DNA from: a virus
DNA length: 43,530 bases
Reading direction: 5' to 3' (one strand)
IMG/VR virus record: IMGVR_UViG_3300015371_000929
Span: 1-43,530 of that record
Shown: piece after piece, positions 1 to 8,800 of the stretch
Layout: the number at the start of each line of letters is the position of its first letter
How positions within the stretch are numbered: the stretch's first letter is position 1
Made by a program: the position numbers and the translations under genes
The notes under the pieces: model-generated
What the model saw: only the letters and a program-made list of their open reading frames with translations
What the model was told of the DNA's origin: nothing
Database searches by the model: none

Positions 1-18
1 CGAACCGGGCCGATCGCC

Positions 19-34
19 CATAACGGGCATTATG
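19..34. promoter_or_regulatory. Inverted repeat CATAA-N6-TTATG, operator-like
   Basis: CATAA (19-23) and TTATG (30-34) are inverted around CGGGCA, and GCCC (16-19) pairs with GGGC (25-28) across the same spot. It is one of the few AT-rich points in this GC-rich control region. A protein-binding site is possible; no function is shown. Confidence 0.3.
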
Positions 35-38
35 TCAA

Positions 39-56
39 GCTAGGCACGGCTCACGC
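39..56. repeat. GCTAGGCACG-type direct repeat, copy 2
   Basis: GCTAGGCACG (39-48), followed three bases later by CACGC, matches a copy at 43389-43398 that is also followed by CACGC. On the closed circle the two copies are 57 bp apart. They look like a small direct repeat in the origin/control region. Confidence 0.4.
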
Positions 57-124
57 CTGCGATTCGCACACGATGCTCTCAGGCTGGGGGGGGGTCGCGT
101 GTGATCGCGGCTTTGTCCGCCCCC

Positions 125-136
125 CTACGCGCGTAG
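125..136. promoter_or_regulatory. Perfect 12-bp palindrome CTACGCGCGTAG
   Basis: A perfect 12-bp palindrome in non-coding DNA, upstream of the rightward promoter. It fits a binding site for a dimeric regulator. No regulator gene is recognised in the genome, so the reader would be a host protein or an unrecognised phage protein. Confidence 0.35.
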
Positions 137-270
137 CCTGACCGGGGTGGCATAAACCGCGCTCGACGCCATACCAATCTATCCCCCGCCCACTTCTCCA
201 CCGACGCGAGCTGGGGTCCCCGTAATTCCAGCCCACCATGCAGGATATGCCGTCCCGTAGGAGGCACGAT

Positions 271-300
271 TTGACTCCGATTTGGCGCAGGAATTAGGGT
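271..300 (+). promoter_or_regulatory. Putative promoter for the rightward arm
   Basis: TTGACT (271-276) and TAGGGT (295-300) are separated by 18 bp, a good sigma70/HrdB-type match in otherwise GC-rich DNA. It points at the HNH gene (409) and could drive the first part of the morphogenesis operon. Confidence 0.5.
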
Positions 301-408
301 GCCGCGCACGGGGCGAGCGGCAGGCGAGCCCCAGGTAGTTCATGGCCGAACGCCTCCGGCACCCCCCTAGGAGCGAGGCCATGAACACCATTCCTGGGAG
401 GTGGTCGC

Positions 409-699
409 ATGGATTCTGAGCAGAGATCCTTCTGGGCTCAGGTCAAGGTGCAGGACTCCGGGTGCTGGCTCTGGGCCGGGCGTGTACGAACGGGGCGCAA
501 GGCCGGGTTCGGGATGTTCTCCGGGCGCTACGCCCACCGGGTCGCCTGGGAGCTGGTCATGGGCCCCATCCCTCCGGGGCGGTCGCTCGTCCACGGCTGC
601 CCGAACCGCCACTGTGTACGCCCCGACCATCTCGTCCTGCTCCGCTCCTCCGTCGCCCAGCGTCTTGACGGGGCCTGGTCCTACGAGCGTGCCTTGTGA
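409..699 (+). CDS. HNH endonuclease next to terminase
   Basis: This 96-aa protein shows the compact HNH pattern: CWLW at 19-22, AHRVAWEL at 42-49, then VHGC (61-64), C69 and PDHL (72-75). Such phage HNH proteins bind a structural zinc through the Cys/His set and nick DNA. Beside a terminase they are known in other phages to support DNA packaging or maturation, and that role is inferred here. ATG 409 is chosen because GGGAGGTGGTCGC lies directly before it, the same extended ribosome box used by the leftward genes. The next gene starts inside its stop codon (GTGA). It is the first gene of the rightward arm. Confidence 0.85.
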   Translation: MDSEQRSFWAQVKVQDSGCWLWAGRVRTGRKAGFGMFSGRYAHRVAWELVMGPIPPGRSLVHGCPNRHCVRPDHLVLLRSSVAQRLDGAWSYERAL

Positions 700-1040
700 A
701 GATCGTCGTCGACGTCGATGGGACCTGGGTGTGCACGGGGTGCTCGAGGACGTTCCCCAAGGCCCAGAGGCCGCCCCGGCGGGGCGGGTGCAAGGAGTGC
801 CGGGGGCACCGGGTGTCCATCCCGAGGCTCGGGGAGACCTTCCTGGCGAGGTGCTCCTGCGGGTGGATGGGCCGGCGGTGGCGCTCCTACGGACAGGCGA
901 AGCGGGAGCGGGAGGTCCACGAGCACTACGTGCTGTTCGAGCTGTGCTCCTGTGGTCGACCGGAGCTGTACGCCCCCCATGACCGGCCCTGTGTGCTCCC
1001 GGTCCTCGGCACCGTCCCCCAGCAGGAGCTTCGCTTGTAG
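696..1040 (+). CDS. Zinc-ribbon-like hypothetical protein
   Basis: The 114-aa product is not recognised as a named family. It has several Cys pairs: CTGC near residue 13, CKEC near 32, and two CSCG-type knuckles near 53 and 84. This suggests two zinc ribbons in a very basic protein. The GTG start overlaps the HNH stop by four bases (GTGA), so the two are probably translationally coupled. Its place just before the terminase makes a small-terminase or packaging-accessory role possible, but no helical small-terminase signature is visible. Confidence 0.7.
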   Translation: MKIVVDVDGTWVCTGCSRTFPKAQRPPRRGGCKECRGHRVSIPRLGETFLARCSCGWMGRRWRSYGQAKREREVHEHYVLFELCSCGRPELYAPHDRPCVLPVLGTVPQQELRL

Positions 1041-1091
1041 CGCGGTGTATTCTCACCGCGGGGTGCTGGCCTCACCCACGCGAGGAGTGCC

Positions 1092-2906
1092 GTGCCCCGA
1101 GGAAAGACCGCCCGAGCCCGGCTCCCCATCGCCGAGCTGACCCCCCAGGTTCTCGCCCTCACCGCCCGTGGGCTCACCGTGAGGAAGATCGGTGACGAGC
1201 TGGGGATCGGCGAGACCTCCGTTCGCAAGATCAAGAAGCTCGCGGCGGCCTCGGGCCAGGGGACCGTCATCATCCCCAACCCGGTCCTCGACCACGATCT
1301 CCTCGATGCCCGGTACCAGCTCATGCTGGGGTGCCGGGATCTCGGGGAGGGTCACTTCCACACTCCGACACCTGGGGGGTTCCGCGACTTCTTCGACGAG
1401 TTCTCGGGCCATGTCCTGCCCGATCACTGTTTCCAATGGGTGTGCGATGCGATGGGGGATGGTGGGTTCTCCGGCATCCGGCTGCTCATCAACTGCCCCC
1501 CCCGGCACGCCAAGTCCAAGGTGTTCACCGTGTGGATGCCGATCTTCCGGGTGGTCATCGACCGGGACGTCCAGTGTCTGCTCGTGTCCCAGACCGAGGA
1601 GCTCGCCAAGAAGTTCGCACGCGAGATCGCCTACCACCTCGAGTACAACCGGCCGCTCCTGCAGGCGTTCGGTCGGTTCAAGGGGCAGAACGCGGACGAG
1701 GCGTGGCGCCCCAACTCCGGGATGCTCCTCGTGGCGGGTCGCCGGCGCGACATCAAGATGGGCGACATGACGATCCAGGTCCGGGGATCGGGCCAGCAGA
1801 TCCTCGGCATGGAGGCCGACCTCATCATCGGCGACGACCCGGTGTCGCGGCGCAACTCGGCCACCGAGGGCGAGCGCATGAAGCTCTCGGAGTGGTGGCA
1901 CGGCGACGTGATGACCCGGCTCACCCCCGACGGCGACGCCTACGTCATCGGCCAGCGCCTCCACCACCAGGACCTCTACGGCGAGCTGGCCGCCAAGCGC
2001 AAGACCAGGGTGGCCGGTGCTCCCGAGCTGTGGCGCCACATCAACTACCCCGCCGTCCGCAACTGGACGACCCAGGAGGTGCTCTGGCCCGAGGTGTGGA
2101 GCTTCGACCGGCTCATGGAGAAGTACGAGGACATCACCTCGGTCCACGGCACCGCCCTGTGGGAGTCCATGTACCAGCAGAACCCCATCCCCCCCGAGGC
2201 CCGCACCGTCCGCCCGGAGTGGGTGTACGGATCGGACGTCCACATCGGGTGCCTCGACCGGCACCGCCGCCTGGGCCAGGCCGCGACCGCTCTCGAGGGC
2301 GAGCAGTTCGTCCGGGTGGCCTCCCTCGACCCCTCCCCGACCAGGGCCACCGGGCTCGTGGTGGGCGACCTGCTGTCCTCGCGCGACCGCTTCTACTTCG
2401 TGGTCATGGAGACCCTGCGGGACCGCCTGGACGTCCGGGGCATGATCCGCGAGCTGACCCGCATGGTGATCCAGTACGGCTTCTCCTACCTCATCGTGGA
2501 GATCAACGCCGCCCAGCGGTGGTTCCTGCAGGACCCCGAGTTCCGCCAGTGGCAGCTCCGGTACGGGGTCCGGGGGATCCCCCACACCACCCACCGGAAC
2601 AAGGCGGACCCCGACTACGGGGTCGGCTCCCTCGCCGGGGACTTCGAGTTCGGCAGGGTCCGGTTCCCCTACGGGAACACCGACGCCATCGAGCGCACCG
2701 ACCTCATGATCGACGAGCTCATCACCCACCCGTTCGGGGCCTACGACGACCAGTTCATGGCCCTGTGGTTCGTGAAGTACAACTTCGCCCGGCTCACTCC
2801 TCCGGGCACCTCGCACCAGATGCGTGACGGCGATCGCCGGGGAGGCCCCTACGGGTATCACGTCCCGGCCCGGCTCGAGAAGGGGTACGCATGGATGTCG
2901 TCCTGA
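1092..2906 (+). CDS. terL: Terminase large subunit with N-terminal HTH
   Basis: The 604-aa protein is the ATP-driven motor and nuclease that fills the capsid. Residues 15-50 form a helix-turn-helix-like segment (TVRKIGDELGIGETSVRKI), unusual for TerL and more like a small terminase or transposase DNA-binding domain. The ATPase has Walker A CPPRHAKS (135-142) and Walker B ADLIIGDD (242-249). YQQNP (361-365) marks the junction. The RNase H-like nuclease has the expected acids at D413 (SLDPS), E470 (IVEINAAQ) and D552/D553 (YDDQF). GTG 1092 is preceded by CGAGGAG. The gene overlaps the portal start by 16 bases. Confidence 0.95.
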   Translation: MPRGKTARARLPIAELTPQVLALTARGLTVRKIGDELGIGETSVRKIKKLAAASGQGTVIIPNPVLDHDLLDARYQLMLGCRDLGEGHFHTPTPGGFRDFFDEFSGHVLPDHCFQWVCDAMGDGGFSGIRLLINCPPRHAKSKVFTVWMPIFRVVIDRDVQCLLVSQTEELAKKFAREIAYHLEYNRPLLQAFGRFKGQNADEAWRPNSGMLLVAGRRRDIKMGDMTIQVRGSGQQILGMEADLIIGDDPVSRRNSATEGERMKLSEWWHGDVMTRLTPDGDAYVIGQRLHHQDLYGELAAKRKTRVAGAPELWRHINYPAVRNWTTQEVLWPEVWSFDRLMEKYEDITSVHGTALWESMYQQNPIPPEARTVRPEWVYGSDVHIGCLDRHRRLGQAATALEGEQFVRVASLDPSPTRATGLVVGDLLSSRDRFYFVVMETLRDRLDVRGMIRELTRMVIQYGFSYLIVEINAAQRWFLQDPEFRQWQLRYGVRGIPHTTHRNKADPDYGVGSLAGDFEFGRVRFPYGNTDAIERTDLMIDELITHPFGAYDDQFMALWFVKYNFARLTPPGTSHQMRDGDRRGGPYGYHVPARLEKGYAWMSS

Positions 2907-4717
2907 ACGCACCGCCCACTCCGTCCCAGGTCCAGCTCGCCGACATGGTGTGGCGCCGGGAGTTCGAGGAGATGGTGCTCCCCCTGCGGCACGACTTCGT
3001 GGAGTCCAACTCCGACTGGAAGTCCCGCATCCGCAAGGTCCGGGCCCTGTACCGCGGCGACTGGGAGGAGGCGTTCCCGGACGGGACGGTCCGCATCGAC
3101 CTGCCCAAGACCTCGAACCCCGTGCAGACCGGCCTGGACGACCTGTCCCGGCTGACTTCCGAGAACGAGGCCCGGCACCACTGTGAACCGGCCAACGCCT
3201 CCCAGGAGGCCATCCTCAACGCCGAGCTGCGCGAGCACATCTTGGACACGTACTGGTTCCACAACGAGGGCGAGGAGCTGGCCCCGCAGCTCGTGTTCGA
3301 CCTGGCCGGCACCGGCGGGTGCTTCATGTCCGTGACCGCGCGGTCGGAGTTCGACTACCCGTTGTTCACCCGGCTCGACCCGGACTGCTCCTACCCCGAC
3401 ATCGTGAACGGGATCCTCGTGACGTTCCTGTACGCCCAGCGGATGAAGGCCCGTCACGTCAAGGCGCTCTACGGGATCGACTACACCGCGGAGCGTCTCG
3501 GCGCCTCGGACACCTCCGACGTGGAGATCGTCGACTACTACGACACCTCCGTGCACATGCGCGGGGCCGTCCTCATGGGGTCGGACGGGGGCGTGCGCTC
3601 GGGATCGGCGCGGGTCATCAACCGGACCCAGCACGACCTGGGGTGCGTCCCGGTGGCCTGGGCCAAGCTCAAGTCCCTCGACGGGGCGTGGCGGGGGATC
3701 TACGACCAGGCGGGCGGGTCGATGCTGGCCCGGAACCGCATCCTGCAGCTCACCCTGGACTACGCCGACCAGCTCGTGTACTCCCCGCTGTTCGCCCATG
3801 ACGTCGAGAACGACCGCGACCCCCCGGCCCCCAAGACGATCTATCGCCTTCGGACCCCGGAGGGCAAGATCGGCCGGGTGGCCCCCGCGGGGAACAACCC
3901 CGAGCTGTTTCAGCTCATGGAGTACCTCGACCGGGAGGGCCGCACCGGGACCATGCAGCCAGCCGCCCGCGCCGGGGAGGTGTCGCAGTCCATCGCGTCC
4001 GCCGCCTTCGTCACCTCGACCCTCGGCCAGCTCACCTCGCTGATCCGGGTCCTGCAGCGGGAGGTCGGCTCGCTCCGGCAGCGGGCCAACCGCATCGCCA
4101 TGAAGATCGACACCGAGTTCCTCGACTTCAACAAGCCCCTCATGCTGAACGCCGGGAAGCGCGCCACCTACACACCCGGCGCGGCCATCGCCGAGCGGTA
4201 CGACCACCGGGTGCTGTACGGCGCCGGCGCCGGCCTGGACGCCCTGAACAAGAAGGTGGCGCTCCTGCAGGACCTCGGCGCGCGGCTCATCTCGAGGGAC
4301 ACGGCGCGGGACCAGCTCGACTACCTGGGGGACAAGGTGTCCGAGGAGCTCAAGGTGGACCGGGAGCTGGTGGGCGACGCGCTGACCCAGCGCCTCGCCA
4401 CCGAGAAGGACCTCTCGGTGCTGATGAACATGCTGCGGCTGATGATCTCCGGCCAGTCCTTCGCGGAAGCCTCAGGCGTCATGGCTCCCCTCGTCGACCA
4501 GCAGATGCAGCAGGCCATGCTTCCGCCCGGAGCACCCCAACCCGGAGGGGTGCCGCCACCGGGTGCCGAGGGGCTGCCCCCCGGCGTGCCCCCCGATCAG
4601 GCCCAGCAGGCGCTCATGGCCGGGGCGACGGGTGGGCCACCGCCGGGGGTCCAGCCCCAGGTGCAGCTCCCGCCACCGCCCATGGAACAGGTCATGGTCC
4701 GGCCGGTGTCGGGCTGA
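2891..4717 (+). CDS. Portal protein
   Basis: The 608-aa product follows the terminase and has the size and layout of the larger podovirus-type portals: a helical N-terminal third, a mixed central part and a long helical segment around 350-520. The portal ring is the DNA channel at the capsid vertex and the docking site for terminase. The last ~80 residues are very rich in Pro, Gly and Gln (PPGAPQPGG-like), probably disordered. ATG 2891 has GAGAAGGGG upstream and sits inside the terminase gene; its stop overlaps the next ATG (TGATG). Assignment rests on gene order, length and general sequence pattern. Confidence 0.85.
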   Translation: MDVVLNAPPTPSQVQLADMVWRREFEEMVLPLRHDFVESNSDWKSRIRKVRALYRGDWEEAFPDGTVRIDLPKTSNPVQTGLDDLSRLTSENEARHHCEPANASQEAILNAELREHILDTYWFHNEGEELAPQLVFDLAGTGGCFMSVTARSEFDYPLFTRLDPDCSYPDIVNGILVTFLYAQRMKARHVKALYGIDYTAERLGASDTSDVEIVDYYDTSVHMRGAVLMGSDGGVRSGSARVINRTQHDLGCVPVAWAKLKSLDGAWRGIYDQAGGSMLARNRILQLTLDYADQLVYSPLFAHDVENDRDPPAPKTIYRLRTPEGKIGRVAPAGNNPELFQLMEYLDREGRTGTMQPAARAGEVSQSIASAAFVTSTLGQLTSLIRVLQREVGSLRQRANRIAMKIDTEFLDFNKPLMLNAGKRATYTPGAAIAERYDHRVLYGAGAGLDALNKKVALLQDLGARLISRDTARDQLDYLGDKVSEELKVDRELVGDALTQRLATEKDLSVLMNMLRLMISGQSFAEASGVMAPLVDQQMQQAMLPPGAPQPGGVPPPGAEGLPPGVPPDQAQQALMAGATGGPPPGVQPQVQLPPPPMEQVMVRPVSG

Positions 4718-4836
4718 TGCCCTTCCGATCGGCGCGTCAGCGCCGGTTCATGTACGCGCGCCACCCTCGGATCGCGGCCCGGTGGACGCGCAAGTACGGA
4801 TCGAAGCCCAGGCCGCGACGAAGGAGGTCGAGATGA
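4717..4836 (+). CDS. Tiny basic phage protein, 'MPF..AQRRFMYARHP' type
   Basis: This 39-aa ORF begins MPFRSARQRRFMYARHPRIA and ends in an Arg cluster. The opening resembles a short conserved protein seen in many phage genomes (MPFKS.AQRR.MYA..P.IA), whose function is unknown. Its ATG overlaps the portal stop (TGATG) and its stop overlaps the next start (ATGA). About one third of the residues are Arg or Lys. It is the first of four tiny basic proteins in a row. Confidence 0.75.
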   Translation: MPFRSARQRRFMYARHPRIAARWTRKYGSKPRPRRRRSR

Positions 4837-4967
4837 GAAGGATCACAGGTGGGATCAGGACCTTGCCGCGGCGCGGTCCCAGCACCCCCGGTCCCAGGCG
4901 GGTCACGGGTCGCGTCCTGCGGGCTGCTCGGGTCCGTGCGCGGGCCCGTTTCCGCGCTGGCGGTTGA
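4833..4967 (+). CDS. Arginine-rich small protein
   Basis: A 44-aa ORF with about 15 Arg and almost no acidic residues, ending in RVRARARFRAGG. AAGGAGGTCG lies ten bases before ATG 4833, a strong ribosome site, and the start overlaps the preceding stop (ATGA). No family is recognised. The composition suggests nucleic-acid binding. Confidence 0.65.
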   Translation: MRRITGGIRTLPRRGPSTPGPRRVTGRVLRAARVRARARFRAGG

Positions 4968-4969
4968 GT

Positions 4970-5074
4970 ATGGCCCGTGCCAGGGAGTTCACCCGGCGCA
5001 AGCCGCGCAAGAAGGGCCGCCGGCGCAAGCCGCGTTCCGCGGTGCGGGGGGAGCGCACCAAGAAGGGGTACTGA
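4970..5074 (+). CDS. Protamine-like 34-aa protein
   Basis: The ORF encodes 34 residues, more than half Arg or Lys (core RRKPRKKGRRRKPR). It starts two bases after the previous stop and ends four bases before the next gene. The composition is protamine-like and suggests DNA binding; that is inference from composition and context only. Confidence 0.6.
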   Translation: MARAREFTRRKPRKKGRRRKPRSAVRGERTKKGY

Positions 5075-5078
5075 GCCC

Positions 5079-5273
5079 ATGGCGAAACGCAAGTGGATCA
5101 AGGGCGCGATCAAGCGTCCGGGGGCCTTCCGCGCGAAGGCCAGGCGGGCAGGGATGAGCACCTCGGCCTACGCCCGCAAGGTGTTGAAGAAGGGGTCGAA
5201 GGCCAGCGCCAGGACCAAGCGGCAGGCCAGGCTCGCCCAGACCCTCGGGAAGATGCGACGGAGGCGTAGATGA
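5079..5273 (+). CDS. Small basic protein, 'MAKRKWIKGAIK' type
   Basis: The 64-aa protein begins MAKRKWIKGAIKRPGAFRAK, has a central GMSTSAYARKVLKKGSK segment and ends KMRRRRR. Similar short basic proteins are common in phage structural regions, function unknown. ATG 5079 is preferred over the in-frame start at 4977 because it has AGAAGGGG at a good distance, matches the usual start of such proteins, and avoids overlap with the preceding small gene. The stop overlaps the next ATG (ATGA). Confidence 0.8.
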   Translation: MAKRKWIKGAIKRPGAFRAKARRAGMSTSAYARKVLKKGSKASARTKRQARLAQTLGKMRRRRR

Positions 5274-5821
5274 GTCAGCAACCGGGTTCCTCCTCGGATC
5301 CGTTCCAGCAGCCCCGCCCCGGAGCCTCCGGGGAGGGTGATCGCCGCTCGTTCCAGAACTTCGTCTCGGCCACTCCGTTGCCGGGGTACGTGTACTCCCC
5401 CGAGCTGGCCCTGTATCTCGACCCGAACATGCCGAAGGACCTGCAGCCGCATTACGTCACCCTCAAGAACCCCCAGACGGGGCGCACGGCGACGGTGCCG
5501 TACACCGGGGAGCGCCCCACCGAGTTCCTCGACATGATGCAGCAGCCCATCGCCACGAATCCGGGCCAGGAGGCCATCCCCGGCTACGCCCAGCCCTCGG
5601 GCGAGCAGAACCTCGACATGTTCATCCACGGGCCGACCCAGCGGCCCAACGAGCCGGTCACGGCGGGGGTTCCCATGGGAGGGGGGCCGCAGTTCGTCCG
5701 CATCCCCGGCGAGTCCGACCCGCAGTTCCGCTCGAGGATCGGACAGAGCCTCATGCAGTCCGCGGTCAAGACCGACCCGCTGATCCGGTCCTTCGCCCTG
5801 CGGCTCATGCAGGGGGGCTAG
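5270..5821 (+). CDS. Hypothetical structural-region protein (183 aa)
   Basis: Not recognised. The N-terminal 25 residues are Gln/Ser/Pro-rich, the centre is mixed with beta-strand character (VYSPELALYL, HYVTLKNPQ), and the C-terminal 40 residues look helical. It is coupled to the gene before (ATGA) and ends directly before the GTG of the giant gene. A partner, chaperone or capsid-internal role linked to the giant protein is possible. Confidence 0.75.
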   Translation: MSQQPGSSSDPFQQPRPGASGEGDRRSFQNFVSATPLPGYVYSPELALYLDPNMPKDLQPHYVTLKNPQTGRTATVPYTGERPTEFLDMMQQPIATNPGQEAIPGYAQPSGEQNLDMFIHGPTQRPNEPVTAGVPMGGGPQFVRIPGESDPQFRSRIGQSLMQSAVKTDPLIRSFALRLMQGG

Positions 5822-8800
5822 GTGGCGGTCCTCACCGACCCGAGGGTTCCCCTCCCCGAGGAGGAGGAGCCCCGGCCCCAGGTCCAGCCGACGCCGCAGC
5901 CGTCACCCCAGCCTCCCTACGCCCCACCGACGCGGCCTCCGGTCACGCCGACCCCCTCGCCCACGGTGGGCGTCGCTCCCGGCGAGGCTCCGCGCCGGGA
6001 TTCCCCGGAGACCTGGGACACCCCCGGCATCCTCAAGTCCCAGGTGCCCATGTCGGGCCTCGTCCCCACCAAGCGGATTCGCGTGCCGATCCCGTCCGAG
6101 CCCGAGCACCTGGACCAGCCCGAGCCGGAGCCCTGGACGGCCCAAGGTCCCTACGCGCGGCTGCGCCGGGTGGAGCAGGCCAGCTTCGGCAAGCTCCCCA
6201 CCACGTTCGTCATGGGGCTGTCGGAGGCCGACGTACCGGACTGGCTGCTGACCAGGGCCACCGGCGAGCTGTCCCAGGCGTGGGACGTGAACCCCTCGCT
6301 CCTCGGGCTGCACCCCGGTCCACCGGGGTCGGACACGTGGATCGCGCCGAACACGAATCAGATCGTGTCCGGTGTCCAGGCCCGGCACCTCCTCGCGGTG
6401 TACAAGGAGCAGTCCATCCGGTCGCTCCTCGCCGACATCACCACCCCGGATGGGCGCGTCGAGCTGCAGGCTGGTGCCATCGCGCACCGGCGCGGCGAGC
6501 CGGTGGTGAACAACCCCGGCATCCTGTCGGTGGCGACGGTGATCGACGCCCTGACGCGCTCCGGCCACATGAGCGAGCGGTCGTTGGAGCAGGTGCTCGG
6601 TACGGGGGTGTCGATCGCGGGGCTCCTCGACGACCCGGCCCTGACCGACGAGGAGCGGACGAAGCGCCTGGACGATTTCGCCCACAACCTCGCGCTGACG
6701 GAGGGCCAGACCGCCGGCCACTGGACGATGTGGGTGGGCGCCGCGGAGGACGCGGCCGCGAAGGGCGTCCGGTTCGACACGATGGCCGACCTCCTCGTCC
6801 AGTACGCCGGGCTTCCCCCACCGGGGTCAAGGGGCGAGGCGGTGGACCCGGAGGAGATCAAGCGCCGGTTCCACATCTCCTCGGTCCAGCAGAACCCCGT
6901 GCGGGAGTTCGAGGGGACCTACTACTTCTTCGACCCCATCTCGGGCCAGTGGCAGGTCGTGTCCCCCGAGGTCGTGGGCGAGCTGCGGGCAGCCGCGCCC
7001 CGCATCGTGAGCCGGTTCGCCCCGACCGAACAGGCGCTCGCAGTCGGCGCGGTCCAGGCGCTCGGCGCCGACGTGCAGCACATGGACACCTCACCGGGTT
7101 CGTGGGGTCTGCCGACGAACGTGGCGACCTCCTACGGCGGGGGTCATGTCTCCAAGCCCCCCAGCCGGGAGCAGTACGCCGCGATGGGGTTCCTCCCCGG
7201 CCCCGGTGGGTTCGACCTGTCACGCCCGAACGACTGGTGGCGGGAGTCGGCGAAGATCGCCGCGAAGGTCAAGACGGACCAGGCGGCGTGGGAGAACTCC
7301 TGGGTGGCGGCGGGCCTGGGGTCGCTCGGCATGTCGCTCGACTGGATGTACCGCCACGGGCAGGGGCTTCTGCTGCGGGACGCGGCCAGCGTGGGGTGGC
7401 TCCTGAGCCGCCCGTTCATGGGCCAGGACGAGGCCAACGCCGGGTTCGACGAGATGGTGTCCAAGGCCCAGGCGGTCGAGCAGGGCCGGACGTCCCTCGG
7501 GAAGCTCGCGGTGTCCGAGGGGTCGCTGTTCTCGTTCCTGCCTCAGTGGTCGGCCCCGATCCTCGACCTCGGGACCGCGTGGTACTTCGACCCGTTCGTC
7601 GTGGGGATGGGCGCGTTCAAGGCGTATCGGATGGCCCGGTACGGGGTGAAGTCGGTGGACGAGGCGCTCCGCGCCGGCCGCAGCGTGTTCACGGCGCCGA
7701 GGCTGGAACGGGCCCTGGCCGAGGACAGCTCGACGTACCTGGGGCGTCTGTCGGCGCGGTCGCCGACCGCACGCAACGTCTTGGAGTCGATGCTCGAGCG
7801 GAACAAGGACCGCGCGGAGCGGCTGTGGGCGCGCTCGGCTGAGCAGGTCATCGACACCCCACACGCCAAGCTCGGGGGCAAGCCCCTGTGGCAATGGCTC
7901 TACGACCAGGCGGTCACGGTGGCGAAGGAGGGGAAGTCCGGCACCCTGTTCCGCCGGGCGAACGAGCACCTGCGGACGGTCATGGCCCGCGACGCCATCG
8001 ACCCCAACCTGGCCCGGACCATCGAGCAGGTCGTGAACCTCGGTTACACCTCGGGGCGCTCCGCGGAGGAGGTCGCCCGGATGGTCCGCCAGACCCTCAT
8101 GGCCGGGCTGGGGGTGAAGCCGCTCGACGACCAGTTCTTCCGGGTGATCCGCCGCCAGCTCCTCGACGAGGCGACGACCCAGCGGATGCGGATGTCGGTC
8201 CCGATCCCCGACCGCACCCTGGTCGGTCGCACCGACTCGTTCCGCCTGTTCGACCTGCAACAGAAGCTCGCCCACCTCGATGAGGTCGAGCATGTGTTCA
8301 CCGGCGGGAGCCGGATCACCGATGCCGGCGAGCGCCAGGCGGGGTCGTTCTTGGACGTGCTCGGCGGGGGGGAGGTCCCCACCGGCCACACCTACGGGGA
8401 GGCGCAGACCGGTAGGGGCATCGCCGTGGGGGACACGGGTGGCCGGATCGGGTTCGTCCAGGGCGAGCTGCCGTACTACTCGGCGGTCCACCGCGCCGCG
8501 GAGCGGATCAGGCAGTCGGCGTTCGCGGACACCGAGGCGGGGTCCTACATCGACCGGCTCCTCAATCACGTCCCCCCTGCGCTGCTGCCGTTCGAGCGGA
8601 CCTTCGTGAAGAACATCGACATGCGTGCACGGCGTGCCGGTGTGTGGACGCGGGAGGAGCAGGAGGGGTTCGTCGCCAGGGCCGCCCAGATCTCGGCGGT
8701 CACGAACCCCGACCGCGAGCGCTCGATGATCCGGTTCATCGAGGACTTCACCAAGCGGACCTGGGAGCAGATCAGGCTCCGGGCCGGGCTCCCGGCGGAC

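Larger units (their letters stand above)
1..123. repeat. Terminal direct repeat, left copy
   Basis: Bases 1-123 are identical to 43408-43530. A perfect 123-nt overlap between contig ends is what an assembler leaves when a molecule is circular or circularly permuted, so the window most likely holds a complete genome of about 43,407 bp. The repeat lies in non-coding DNA and includes a run of nine G at 86-94. A true short terminal repeat of the virion DNA cannot be excluded from sequence alone. Confidence 0.95.
124..408. other. Left part of divergent non-coding control region
   Basis: No credible gene lies between the end of the terminal repeat and the HNH start at 409. On the circle this stretch continues 42907-43407, giving about 900 bp between the divergent arms. 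Visible here are the palindrome at 125-136, a sigma70-like promoter at 271-300 and a 12-codon ORF (381-419, sequence MNTIPGRWSHGF) that overlaps the HNH start and may be a leader peptide or chance. Confidence 0.6.

Noticed and set aside
401-982. 193-aa rightward frame overlapping the HNH and zinc-ribbon genes
   Set aside because: Low-complexity Pro/Arg/Gly sequence in another frame; the two smaller genes have motifs and a ribosome site.
1053-2912. 619-aa leftward ORF opposite terminase
   Set aside because: Antisense shadow; the rightward frame has full terminase motifs.
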